Source of the DNA: Actinomycetes bacterium
Lineage (GTDB): Bacteria > Actinomycetota > Acidimicrobiia > Spongiisociales > UBA4744
DNA: 7,452 nt
Direction of reading: 5' to 3'
NCBI GenBank assembly: GCA_024641205.1
Contig: JAHEDM010000121.1
Location: 1 to 7,452 of the forward strand
Of this stretch, positions 1-5,648 are shown piece after piece. A program made the position numbers and the translations under genes. Numbering within the stretch: position 1 is the stretch's first letter; each line of letters begins with the position of its first letter. The notes beneath the pieces were generated by a model that made no database searches, was not told the origin of the DNA, and saw nothing but the letters and a program-made list of their open reading frames with translations.

Positions 1-240
1 CTCCGCGGAACCATCGCCACGGCGTGGGTCTGCTCAGCGGCAAGTACACGGCCGAATCGAAGGCACAGGCGACGACGTGCGGGTTCTGGCGCCGAAGTGG
101 CTGCGCTACTTCAACAACGGTCTCCCGACCCCGGACTTCCTCGGCCGGCTCGCTGCGGTGCGCGAGAATCTCTTCCGGAGGTCGCCCATATCGTCGGGTA
201 CCGGGCTGCGGGTCTGTTCGGGTTGGAGCCGGAGCTCTAG
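1..240 (+). pseudogene. Aldo/keto reductase remnant, frameshifted and truncated
   Basis: The translation is split between frames but resembles the middle of an NADPH-dependent aldo/keto reductase. One frame (from base 24) gives GLLSGKYTAES, the usual 'GLL(T/S)GKY' strand after the catalytic barrel half. From about base 68 the similarity moves to another frame, giving GDDVRVLAPKWLRYFNNG and then a segment ending RLAAVRENL near base 178. Family members usually continue with a 'GRTLAQGALAWIWAR..IPIPG' cofactor-binding segment, and nothing like it follows. A third frame runs to a TAG at 238-240. I therefore see at least one frameshift and a missing C-terminal part, and the N-terminal half lies outside the window. 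The family call rests on memory of typical sequences, not on an alignment. A sequencing or assembly error could explain the frameshift but not the missing C-terminus. Confidence 0.5.
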
Positions 241-452
241 GGCTGATCCGGAAGCAGCGGGCGATCCTTATCCACCCGGCGTGTTCGACGGCACCACGTA
301 GGCACGGAGCTGCCCCCGAACCCAGTCAGACCTCTGATTCGCAATCCAAGGTACGCGTCGACTACGAATAACTCCAAGCGTCCCGTTGCGCCCGCGCGAG
401 CGGTCATATCGTCGGGGAACCGACCCACGCCAAAACGGAGAGGAGACGGCAG

Positions 453-1544
453 ATGGAGGAGGTAGACGCTGCCGGGAGCGATGCACCGCTCGAGGACGAT
501 GCTGGTGACCGTCGGGTGCTGAGTCCTTCTGGTTCCTTGCTCCGTCGCCTTGTGCAACCGGGGCATTGGGAAGAGGATGAACGCAAAGCAGTTCTTGATG
601 AGCTGTTCTTTGAGGGTCCCGAGTGGCGCCCTTTCCTGTTCCGGTTCGGATCGTTGATAATCTTGTCGACCACCATCGCGGCGCTTGGCTTGATCAGCAA
701 CTCGGCAGCGGTGGTCATCGGTGCCATGCTGGTCGCCCCCTTGATGACACCGATCCTGGCGGTCGCAGCGGCGTTGGTGCACGGTCAGCTCGACCGGCTG
801 GGAGTCTCGATCATGGTTCTCGTCGGTGGCACCATCGCTGCCGTCGCCACCGGATGGGGGATCTCGCGCCTTGCCCCCGGGACGATCACAGCCGCCGAGT
901 TGACATCAGAATTGTTGGCGAGGACCTCCCCGAGCATATTGGATCTGGGAGTCGCCATCGCCGCCGGTCTCGCTGGAGGCTACGTTCTCACCCACCCTCG
1001 AGCCGGTTCGTCGCTCCCGGGCGTGGCGATTGCCGTGGCCCTGGTGCCGCCGCTCGCCACCGTGGGTATCTCACTGGAGCTCGGGGCGACGTCGGAAGCG
1101 AGGGGCGCTCTGTTGCTGTTCGTCACCAACCTCGTGGCAATCGTGCTGTCTGCGATGATCGTGATGCTCGCCTCCGGCTTCGTTCCGGCCGACACACGCA
1201 TCATGGTTCGGGGACGGCTGCGGGTCGGTTTGGCCATTGCGCTGCTCGCCACGATCGGAGTTAGCGTGCCGCTCGCCTGGCGCACGGCGGATCTCGTCGG
1301 CGACCAGAGGTTCACCCGTGATGTCATCTCGTCCATCCGGGAGTGGGATCCTGCCGGCAGGATCATTGAGTTGCAGGCAGATATCGGTGAGTCTGGCGCT
1401 TCGGTGGATCTCGTGGTTGCTTCGAGCCGCTCTCCGGTACCGGCGTGGCGGCTCGCCGAGCTCCTCGCTCAGAGTCGGGACGTCCCCGTTGAGGTCGCAG
1501 TCGAATATCGGCTGGAACAGCGAGACGAAGCGACGGCAGACTGA
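453..1544 (+). CDS. DUF389 family integral membrane protein
   Basis: This 363-residue protein has the DUF389 (TIGR00341-like) hallmark, a hydrophobic core reading ISNSAAVVIGAMLVAPLMTP at residues 81-100. About seven hydrophobic segments are visible, near residues 66-81, 85-108, 117-138, 163-180, 188-207, 217-240 and 257-276. A soluble acidic N-terminus of about 60 residues precedes them and a soluble C-terminal domain of about 85 residues (279-363) follows. Conserved family features include LVPPLATVG around 197-205. The biochemical function of DUF389 proteins is not established; they are cytoplasmic membrane proteins. The ATG start is supported by GGAGAGGAG at 437-445, seven bases upstream. 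The stop codon overlaps the start of the next gene by one base (TGATG), so the two are probably co-transcribed and translationally coupled. Family membership is secure; function is not. Confidence 0.9.
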   Translation: MEEVDAAGSDAPLEDDAGDRRVLSPSGSLLRRLVQPGHWEEDERKAVLDELFFEGPEWRPFLFRFGSLIILSTTIAALGLISNSAAVVIGAMLVAPLMTPILAVAAALVHGQLDRLGVSIMVLVGGTIAAVATGWGISRLAPGTITAAELTSELLARTSPSILDLGVAIAAGLAGGYVLTHPRAGSSLPGVAIAVALVPPLATVGISLELGATSEARGALLLFVTNLVAIVLSAMIVMLASGFVPADTRIMVRGRLRVGLAIALLATIGVSVPLAWRTADLVGDQRFTRDVISSIREWDPAGRIIELQADIGESGASVDLVVASSRSPVPAWRLAELLAQSRDVPVEVAVEYRLEQRDEATAD

Positions 1545-2827
1545 TGAGCAGACGCGCGAGAGTTACTGCCGTCTCGATCGTGGTCGCGCTGGTTGCGGTT
1601 GCGTGCACCCCCGACACGACCGAGGAAGCCAACCCCGCATCTCGCCTCCGCGTGTTCAGCGTATACCGCGGTGCCGATGCGGAGGCCTTTCGCTCGGTGC
1701 TCGACGAATTCACGAGGGAGACGGGTATCGAAGCGAGCTATGTAGGGACTGCGGCGTTCGCTGCCCGCATTCAGGACAGGGTCCGCAACGGTGATCCCCC
1801 CGATGTGGCGCTCTTTCCACAGCCGGCACTCCTCGCAGAAATGGCACGCGCCGGATTCCTCGTCCCCATCGACGACGGCGTCGCAGCCTCGATTGCGGAC
1901 GGGTACGCCGATTGGGCGGTCGATCTCGCCACCGTCGAAGGGAAACTCTTCGGCGCCTGGTACAAACTCAGCGTGAACAGCCTCGTGTGGTATCCGCCTC
2001 AGTTGTTCGCCGCACGAGGCTACGAGGTGCCGACGACATGGAACGAGCTGCGAGCGTTGACCGATCAGATGGTGCGTGACGGCTACACGCCGTGGTGCCT
2101 CGGCATGGAGGCATTCGACGCAACCGGTTGGGTGGGCACGGATTGGATCGAGGATCTCGTGCTACGCCTCCACGGTCCTGATATCTACGACCAGTGGACT
2201 TCCGGCGAGATCCCCTTCACCGACGAGCGGATCCGCGAAGCCTTCGCAGCATTCAGCGAGCTCGCGCTGCAGCCCGGCCAGGTGGCCGGCGGGCGCCGTG
2301 CCATCCTCTCGGTTCCGGTGCTCGATGCCATCGATCCAATGTTCGAGGAGCCCCCGGGGTGTCTCTTGACCCGTCAGGGGAGTTTCCAACAAGGAGAGCT
2401 ACCCGAGGGCCTGACGTTCGGACCCAACGGCGACGTAGACGTCTTCGTTCTCCCCCCGATGCAAGGGACGACCGCGCCACTGCTGGCATCAGGAGAGATC
2501 GCCGCGGTTTTCACGGATTCAGAAGAGGCACGGGCGTTACTCGCCTTCTTGGCGAGCCCCCGCTCCGGCGAACCCTGGGCTGCTGCCGGCGGATACAATT
2601 CTCCGCACCTCAGCTTCGATGCAACGGCCTACGGTACTGAGCTGGATCGGCGACTCGGCGAGCTCGTGCAGTCCGCCGAGGTAGTCCGCTTCGACGGGGC
2701 AGATCTCATGCCGCCCGCCGTCGGCACGGGAACGTTTTGGGACGGCATGGTCGACCTCGTCGCCGGAGCTCCGCTCGATCGTGTCCTCGCCGAGATCCAA
2801 TCCGGCTACTCCGAGGGGACACCATGA
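1544..2827 (+). CDS. Extracellular solute-binding lipoprotein, alpha-glucoside (AglE-like) type
   Basis: The 427-residue product starts with a lipoprotein signal: Arg at 3, 4 and 6, a hydrophobic stretch at 8-20, and a lipobox ending at Cys21 (LVAVAC). It should be anchored on the outer face of the cytoplasmic membrane. The rest has the pattern of family 1 sugar-binding proteins of ABC importers. Segments resemble alpha-glucoside binders: YTPWCLGMEAFDATGW (181-196), GTDWIEDLVLR (198-208), GPDIYDQW (211-218), FDGADLMPPAVGTGTFWDGM (383-402). Cys185 and Cys273 may form a disulfide. The expected role is capturing an oligosaccharide or glucoside for an importer. The start codon overlaps the DUF389 stop, with only a weak ribosome site, which suggests coupled translation. 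No permease or ATPase gene follows inside the window, so the partner transporter is elsewhere, lost, or not of ABC type. The class is confident; the exact sugar is not. Confidence 0.88.
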   Translation: MSRRARVTAVSIVVALVAVACTPDTTEEANPASRLRVFSVYRGADAEAFRSVLDEFTRETGIEASYVGTAAFAARIQDRVRNGDPPDVALFPQPALLAEMARAGFLVPIDDGVAASIADGYADWAVDLATVEGKLFGAWYKLSVNSLVWYPPQLFAARGYEVPTTWNELRALTDQMVRDGYTPWCLGMEAFDATGWVGTDWIEDLVLRLHGPDIYDQWTSGEIPFTDERIREAFAAFSELALQPGQVAGGRRAILSVPVLDAIDPMFEEPPGCLLTRQGSFQQGELPEGLTFGPNGDVDVFVLPPMQGTTAPLLASGEIAAVFTDSEEARALLAFLASPRSGEPWAAAGGYNSPHLSFDATAYGTELDRRLGELVQSAEVVRFDGADLMPPAVGTGTFWDGMVDLVAGAPLDRVLAEIQSGYSEGTP

Positions 2828-3073
2828 GCACCGGAGTCGACCCCGGATTCACCGGCTACGAACTGCTGTTCCCGTCCTGCTTCAGCCCGGGAACTCGTGC
2901 CGCCGATGCGACTTGGAGCGCCACCCGAGGATCTTGCGGCCCGAGCGGACACACTCCGGAATGTTGCACCAGAAACGCCCGGGGCGATCACGACCCACAA
3001 ACACGCACCTATGTCACGACCGGCGACTCTGAGCCAAAACGCGACGATCACGCCGGCGATACCACAGGACTCC
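2828..3073 (+). other. Ambiguous stretch after the binding-protein gene
   Basis: Two + strand frames stay open here and neither looks like a known protein. One starts with an ATG at 2824 that overlaps the binding-protein stop as ATGA and runs to a TGA at 3097-3099 (91 residues, beginning MSTGVDPGF). It is hydrophilic, with Cys at 19, 38, 47 and 48. The other is an N-terminal extension of the downstream membrane protein, reachable from GTG 2897 or ATG 2906, and is rich in Pro, Ala and Thr with no recognisable domain. In sugar importer operons a permease gene commonly begins at exactly this kind of ATGA overlap. The stretch could therefore be the scar of a deleted permease, but no permease-like hydrophobic segment is visible. 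Both frames have fairly GC-rich third positions, so codon bias does not decide. Confidence 0.4.
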
Positions 3074-3652
3074 ATGATGACGACACCCCACACAGTTGAG
3101 GAACTCGATCCGGCCGTTGCACTACGCCCGGGTAAGTTCGACCCTGCCGCAGTGCTCGTCCTGTGGTGTCTGCGCAAGGCCTTCTACCCACTGCTGTGGC
3201 TGGGACTGATCTTCGCGACCACCAGCGGCCGTATCGACGAGGTCAACGAGGCGGGCGGAGCCGCTGCATACGTCACCAGCTTCGACAGCGTCGGAGGGTT
3301 CATCGCGGCACTGTTGTCGCCCCTAGCGATCATCATTCTCGCCTTCGGTTTGCGTCTTGCGGTGGCAGGTATCGCATTCGCGCTGGCCTACCCGCTGACG
3401 ACGTGGAACGAACCAGCCGACTACGCCCACGGCCGCAAGCGCCAGAGCAGAATACGGCTTTGGTCGGATCGCTGGTATCTCACCAGGGCCTATCGGGCAC
3501 TGCGATGGACCTGGGCGGTCCGACACGTGGCCGTCTCACGACTCGACCGCCTCGGAAGGCGACTCGAAACATGCGGCCCGATCATGCGTTGGGCAAGCGT
3601 GGTGTTGGCCATCGCCTACATCGTGACGACCTTCCTCACCGTCGAGGTGTGA
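3074..3652 (+). CDS. Small integral membrane protein of unknown function
   Basis: I do not recognise the family. From the ATG at 3074 the product is 192 residues. Hydrophobic segments lie near residues 34-50 (FYPLLWLGLIFATT region), 74-107 (one long or two short spans around LLSPLAIIILAFGLRL) and 170-190 at the C-terminus. Between the second and third lies a basic, Trp- and Arg-rich cytoplasmic-looking loop (about 118-165, with repeated RxxR patterns). The start was chosen because AGGA lies a few bases upstream (3066-3069 region) and the first hydrophobic span then comes early. ATG 3077 fits the same site about equally well. A longer form from GTG 2897 (251 residues) is possible but lacks a good ribosome site. 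The gene lies 246 bases after the sugar-binding protein on the same strand and could share its transcript, but it lacks the size and motifs of an ABC permease. Confidence 0.65.
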   Translation: MMTTPHTVEELDPAVALRPGKFDPAAVLVLWCLRKAFYPLLWLGLIFATTSGRIDEVNEAGGAAAYVTSFDSVGGFIAALLSPLAIIILAFGLRLAVAGIAFALAYPLTTWNEPADYAHGRKRQSRIRLWSDRWYLTRAYRALRWTWAVRHVAVSRLDRLGRRLETCGPIMRWASVVLAIAYIVTTFLTVEV

Positions 3653-4037
3653 ACACCAATCCAGGTGAGATACTCGGCGAACACCGTCGAGATCGGAACA
3701 CCACGCTGCGTCCGACCAGGGACCCGCAGAGCGCCACGAACAACCGCTGCCTGACGTGAAGCGACCCCGTCAACAGACGAGCGTCGCATGGTGGGCGCTC
3801 GTGCGATCGAACTGACCGTTCGTCTGCGGAGTGCCGGCCGACGCCGAACCCTTGCCACAGGTCGCCGCGATCCGTCACCGGACATCCGGGGTATCAGTTG
3901 ACTTCCCGTTCCCGTTTGCCATCAGCTGTCATCGGTTGCTTGTGGCCTCGGACAGAGCCGTCGAACTCACCGTCGTCACCAAACCTGGGACCGGCCCCAG
4001 GTTCAGCCGGCTTTGGGCGGTTACGGTGAGGAACGTA
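3653..4037. other. Convergent intergenic gap, no gene seen
   Basis: This 385-base gap separates two convergently transcribed genes. Open frames cross it on both strands, but their translations show no family resemblance, no sensible start with a ribosome site, and no domain-like hydrophobic pattern. No tRNA or rRNA signature was seen. It contains several inverted repeats. ACGAGCG at 3777-3783 pairs with CGCTCGT at 3796-3802. CAGACGA at 3774-3780 could pair instead with TCGTCTG at 3820-3826. A stronger hairpin at 3982-4003 is listed separately. The structures fit a transcription-ending zone between facing genes. Confidence 0.6.
3982..4003. terminator. Perfect 8-bp hairpin between convergent genes
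   Basis: AACCTGGG (3982-3989) and CCCAGGTT (3996-4003) are exact reverse complements around a six-base loop. The hairpin lies 34 bases beyond the DUF805 stop codon, read on the - strand, where it is followed by a short T run. On the + strand there is no T run. It is a plausible terminator for the DUF805 gene and perhaps a weak bidirectional one, since it sits between facing genes. The lack of a long T tract is common for GC-rich genomes and keeps confidence moderate. Confidence 0.45.
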
Positions 4038-4403
4038 TCAGGACCATCCGATAGGGTCGGGACCGTACTCGTTCGCTCCCCGGGTGCCCTGCAAGAAGCC
4101 GGTCTCGATGATCGCCCAGAGGGCGCCGATAATGGGGACCAGCGCGATCAAGACCCACCAGCCTGATTTGCCGCGGTCGTGCCAACGCTTCACCTGGATG
4201 GCCAATCCGGCCAAGAAAAGAATGGCGATGGCGACCAGGTACATCACCGAGAAGGCCATCGTCGTCGAGGTGTCGTCACCTAGAAGAGTTGAGATGATGC
4301 CCACGCTGATGGCCGCGGTGATCCAAAGTACAACGTATCCAGCCCAGAACTTGGCTCGGCTGATTCTTCCGTCGAAACTCGTGAACATATGGTTCCAGTC
4401 CAT
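4038..4403 (-). CDS. DUF805 family small membrane protein
   Basis: This 121-residue protein has the DUF805 pattern. It shows SFDGRISRAKFW (9-20) near the N-terminus, a basic-aromatic motif VKRWHDRGKSGWW (71-83), and the C-terminal signature GTRGANEYGPDP (106-117), matching the family's 'G..G.N.YGPDP' ending. Hydrophobic spans are near 20-42, 50-69 and 82-102. DUF805 proteins are inner-membrane proteins of unknown biochemical role, and 110-150 residues is the usual size. Translation could be extended to a TTG at base 4418, but that codon overlaps an AGGAGG ribosome site that is ideally placed for ATG 4403, so the shorter form is chosen. The gene stands alone on the - strand: it converges with the upstream membrane-protein gene and diverges from the methyltransferase, sharing a 202-base intergenic region with the latter. 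Confidence 0.9.
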   Translation of the reverse strand: MDWNHMFTSFDGRISRAKFWAGYVVLWITAAISVGIISTLLGDDTSTTMAFSVMYLVAIAILFLAGLAIQVKRWHDRGKSGWWVLIALVPIIGALWAIIETGFLQGTRGANEYGPDPIGWS

Positions 4404-4605
4404 TTCTGTCCTCCTCAAGTCGATTCGTGGGACTATCTACTGTCCGGAACAGAATCACCCTCTGGATGATTCGAAGGAGAGCTTTGCAGGGGACTGGTGT
4501 CTGCTCACACGAGGGGTCCGGCGGGGTTTCGATCGTTCGAACGGAGACCGGGCCGGCCGATCGGCTTGTATCGTGTGTCCGTCGGCCGCCGAGTGGAGCA
4601 CACGG
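4404..4605. promoter_or_regulatory. Divergent promoter region of DUF805 and methyltransferase genes
   Basis: This 202-base region must contain the promoters of both divergent genes, though no confident -35/-10 pair could be named. It holds two short palindromes that could be protein-binding sites. One is the 13-base near-palindrome CTGTCCGGAACAG at 4440-4452, with one mismatched pair. The other is the perfect 10-base palindrome CGTTCGAACG at 4534-4543. GGCCGGCC lies at 4551-4558 but is ordinary for GC-rich DNA. That the region carries promoters follows from the gene layout; the operator role is inference only. Confidence 0.4.
4410..4415 (-). promoter_or_regulatory. Shine-Dalgarno site that fixes the DUF805 start
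   Basis: Read on the - strand these bases are AGGAGG, followed by a six-base spacer and then ATG at 4403. A longer open frame begins with TTG at 4418, but that start would place this ribosome site inside the coding sequence. The site therefore argues for initiation at 4403. Confidence 0.8.
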
Positions 4606-5238
4606 ATGAACGATCACGGAGATCACCACAGCGAGCATGCCGGCCCCCATCAACACGGTCACGGGGACGGCGACCACGACCATGGCCCGCCGATCTGGCG
4701 GGGTCTCATGTCCTTTGTCTACCCGATCCTCCATCGCAACCCTCCGTCGAACCTGCTCATGGTCGAGGTGGCCGCGCTCGCGTCGGGTGATCGAGTGCTG
4801 GACATCGGGTGTGGGCCGGGTGCCGCCGTGCGCGCCGCCGCTCCGCTCGTGGAGGAGGCCGTGGGTGCCGACCCGTCCGGTCGGATGCTTCGTGTGGCCC
4901 GCCGTCGCTCGCGAGGCCTACCGAACGTGCGGTATGTCCAGACTCCCGCCCATCACCTCCCCTTCGAGGACGACTTGTTCACGGTCGTTTGGACGATCCA
5001 CTCGATGCACCACTGGGGCGATGAGGAGGCCGGGATATCCGAAGCTCGCCGCGTCCTCGCCTCCGAAGGGCGGTTCCTCGTCGTGGAGCAATTCGATCCC
5101 GGGAAGCCGTGGGGGATCGACGAGGCCGGGATCCACCGAATCACCTCCATGATGGGGGACGCCGGGTTTGCCGACGTCGAGTGGACGAAGCATCGGGTCG
5201 GTCGAACCGACGAAGCGGTGATGGTGGGTCGAACTTGA
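4606..5238 (+). CDS. Class I SAM-dependent methyltransferase with His-rich N-terminus
   Basis: The 210-residue product has a Rossmann-type methyltransferase domain (PF08241/PF13649-like). Motif I is VLDIGCGPG (64-72). An acidic residue ends strand 2 (GADPS, Asp89), likely contacting the ribose of S-adenosylmethionine. The motif II region is LPFEDDLFTVVW (118-129) followed by SMHHW, and the motif III region is RVLASEGRFLVVE (149-161). The substrate cannot be read from the sequence. The first 27 residues are unusual: nine His with several Asp and Gly (for example HQHGHGDGDHDHG at 15-27), resembling metal-binding His tracts. The chosen ATG has GGAG at 4595-4598, seven bases upstream; the open frame continues far upstream, but that part overlaps the DUF805 gene antisense and is not credible. 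The gene is divergent from DUF805 and appears monocistronic, with 410 bases before the next gene. Confidence 0.88.
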   Translation: MNDHGDHHSEHAGPHQHGHGDGDHDHGPPIWRGLMSFVYPILHRNPPSNLLMVEVAALASGDRVLDIGCGPGAAVRAAAPLVEEAVGADPSGRMLRVARRRSRGLPNVRYVQTPAHHLPFEDDLFTVVWTIHSMHHWGDEEAGISEARRVLASEGRFLVVEQFDPGKPWGIDEAGIHRITSMMGDAGFADVEWTKHRVGRTDEAVMVGRT

Positions 5239-5648
5239 AGCGACCACAGCCGTCGCAGCCAACGGGGGCCCTCGGCCTCACAGCGGTAGGTCACCTCACC
5301 CCCGCGAGACGGCAATCCCCAGTTCCACTACTAGCCCGTCGCCACGATTTTCGATCGAGCGCAAGAACCCTGAGCACTGACGGGCAAACGCTCACCGCAT
5401 GGCGATGACGACGCCCCGTCTGGCCGTGAGACTATGTTCTCTTGCGGCCACAGTGCGAGGGCGGTCGCCGACCGATGGTGACGGAGACAATCGCTCGGAT
5501 CGGGTAAACGGCGGACAACGCCCGCTCGGTGGGCTGAGAACGAAGAGTGATTCCGGAACGTCGGCGCTGACGTTCGACCCCGGCGGGTTCAATTAGGATT
5601 GGCCAAACGCACGCACAGGAAAATGCCTCTCTGCATGAGGTGTTTTGA
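5239..5648. other. 410-base intergenic gap ahead of the acyl-CoA dehydrogenase
   Basis: No convincing gene is seen on either strand. Open frames exist, for example on the - strand over 5432-5674, but they lack family resemblance and read as low-complexity Arg/Ser-rich noise. No tRNA was found. The right end holds control elements for the next gene: an inverted repeat at 5556-5575 (listed separately), a possible -10-like hexamer TAGGAT at 5594-5599, and the ribosome site GAGGTG at 5637-5642. No good -35 box pairs with the -10 candidate at 17-base spacing; TTCGAC at 5573-5578 is only 15 bases away. Confidence 0.55.
5556..5575. promoter_or_regulatory. Perfect inverted repeat, candidate operator
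   Basis: GAACGTC (5556-5562) and GACGTTC (5569-5575) are exact reverse complements separated by six bases (GGCGCT). The repeat ends 73 bases before the acyl-CoA dehydrogenase start and just upstream of, or overlapping, its probable promoter (possible -10 at 5594-5599). The length and spacing suit a dimeric repressor such as the TetR-family regulators that commonly control acyl-CoA genes in actinobacteria. No regulator gene is present in the window, so the assignment is inference. Confidence 0.4.

Noticed and set aside
237..782. A 181-residue - strand open frame overlapping the DUF389 start
   Set aside because: It runs antisense to conserved DUF389 sequence and is Arg/Gln-rich without recognisable domains; it is typical of GC-rich shadow frames.
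3831..4166. A 111-residue + strand open frame in the convergent gap
   Set aside because: It has no ribosome site or recognisable domain and runs antisense into the DUF805 C-terminus.
4084..4605. Long + strand open frame extending the methyltransferase upstream to 4084
   Set aside because: Most of the extension is antisense to the well-supported DUF805 gene and has no family resemblance; the ATG at 4606 has its own ribosome site and begins the His-rich tail.
5581..5600. A GTTCAA motif resembling a tRNA T-loop
   Set aside because: No matching acceptor, D-arm or anticodon stem could be built around it.
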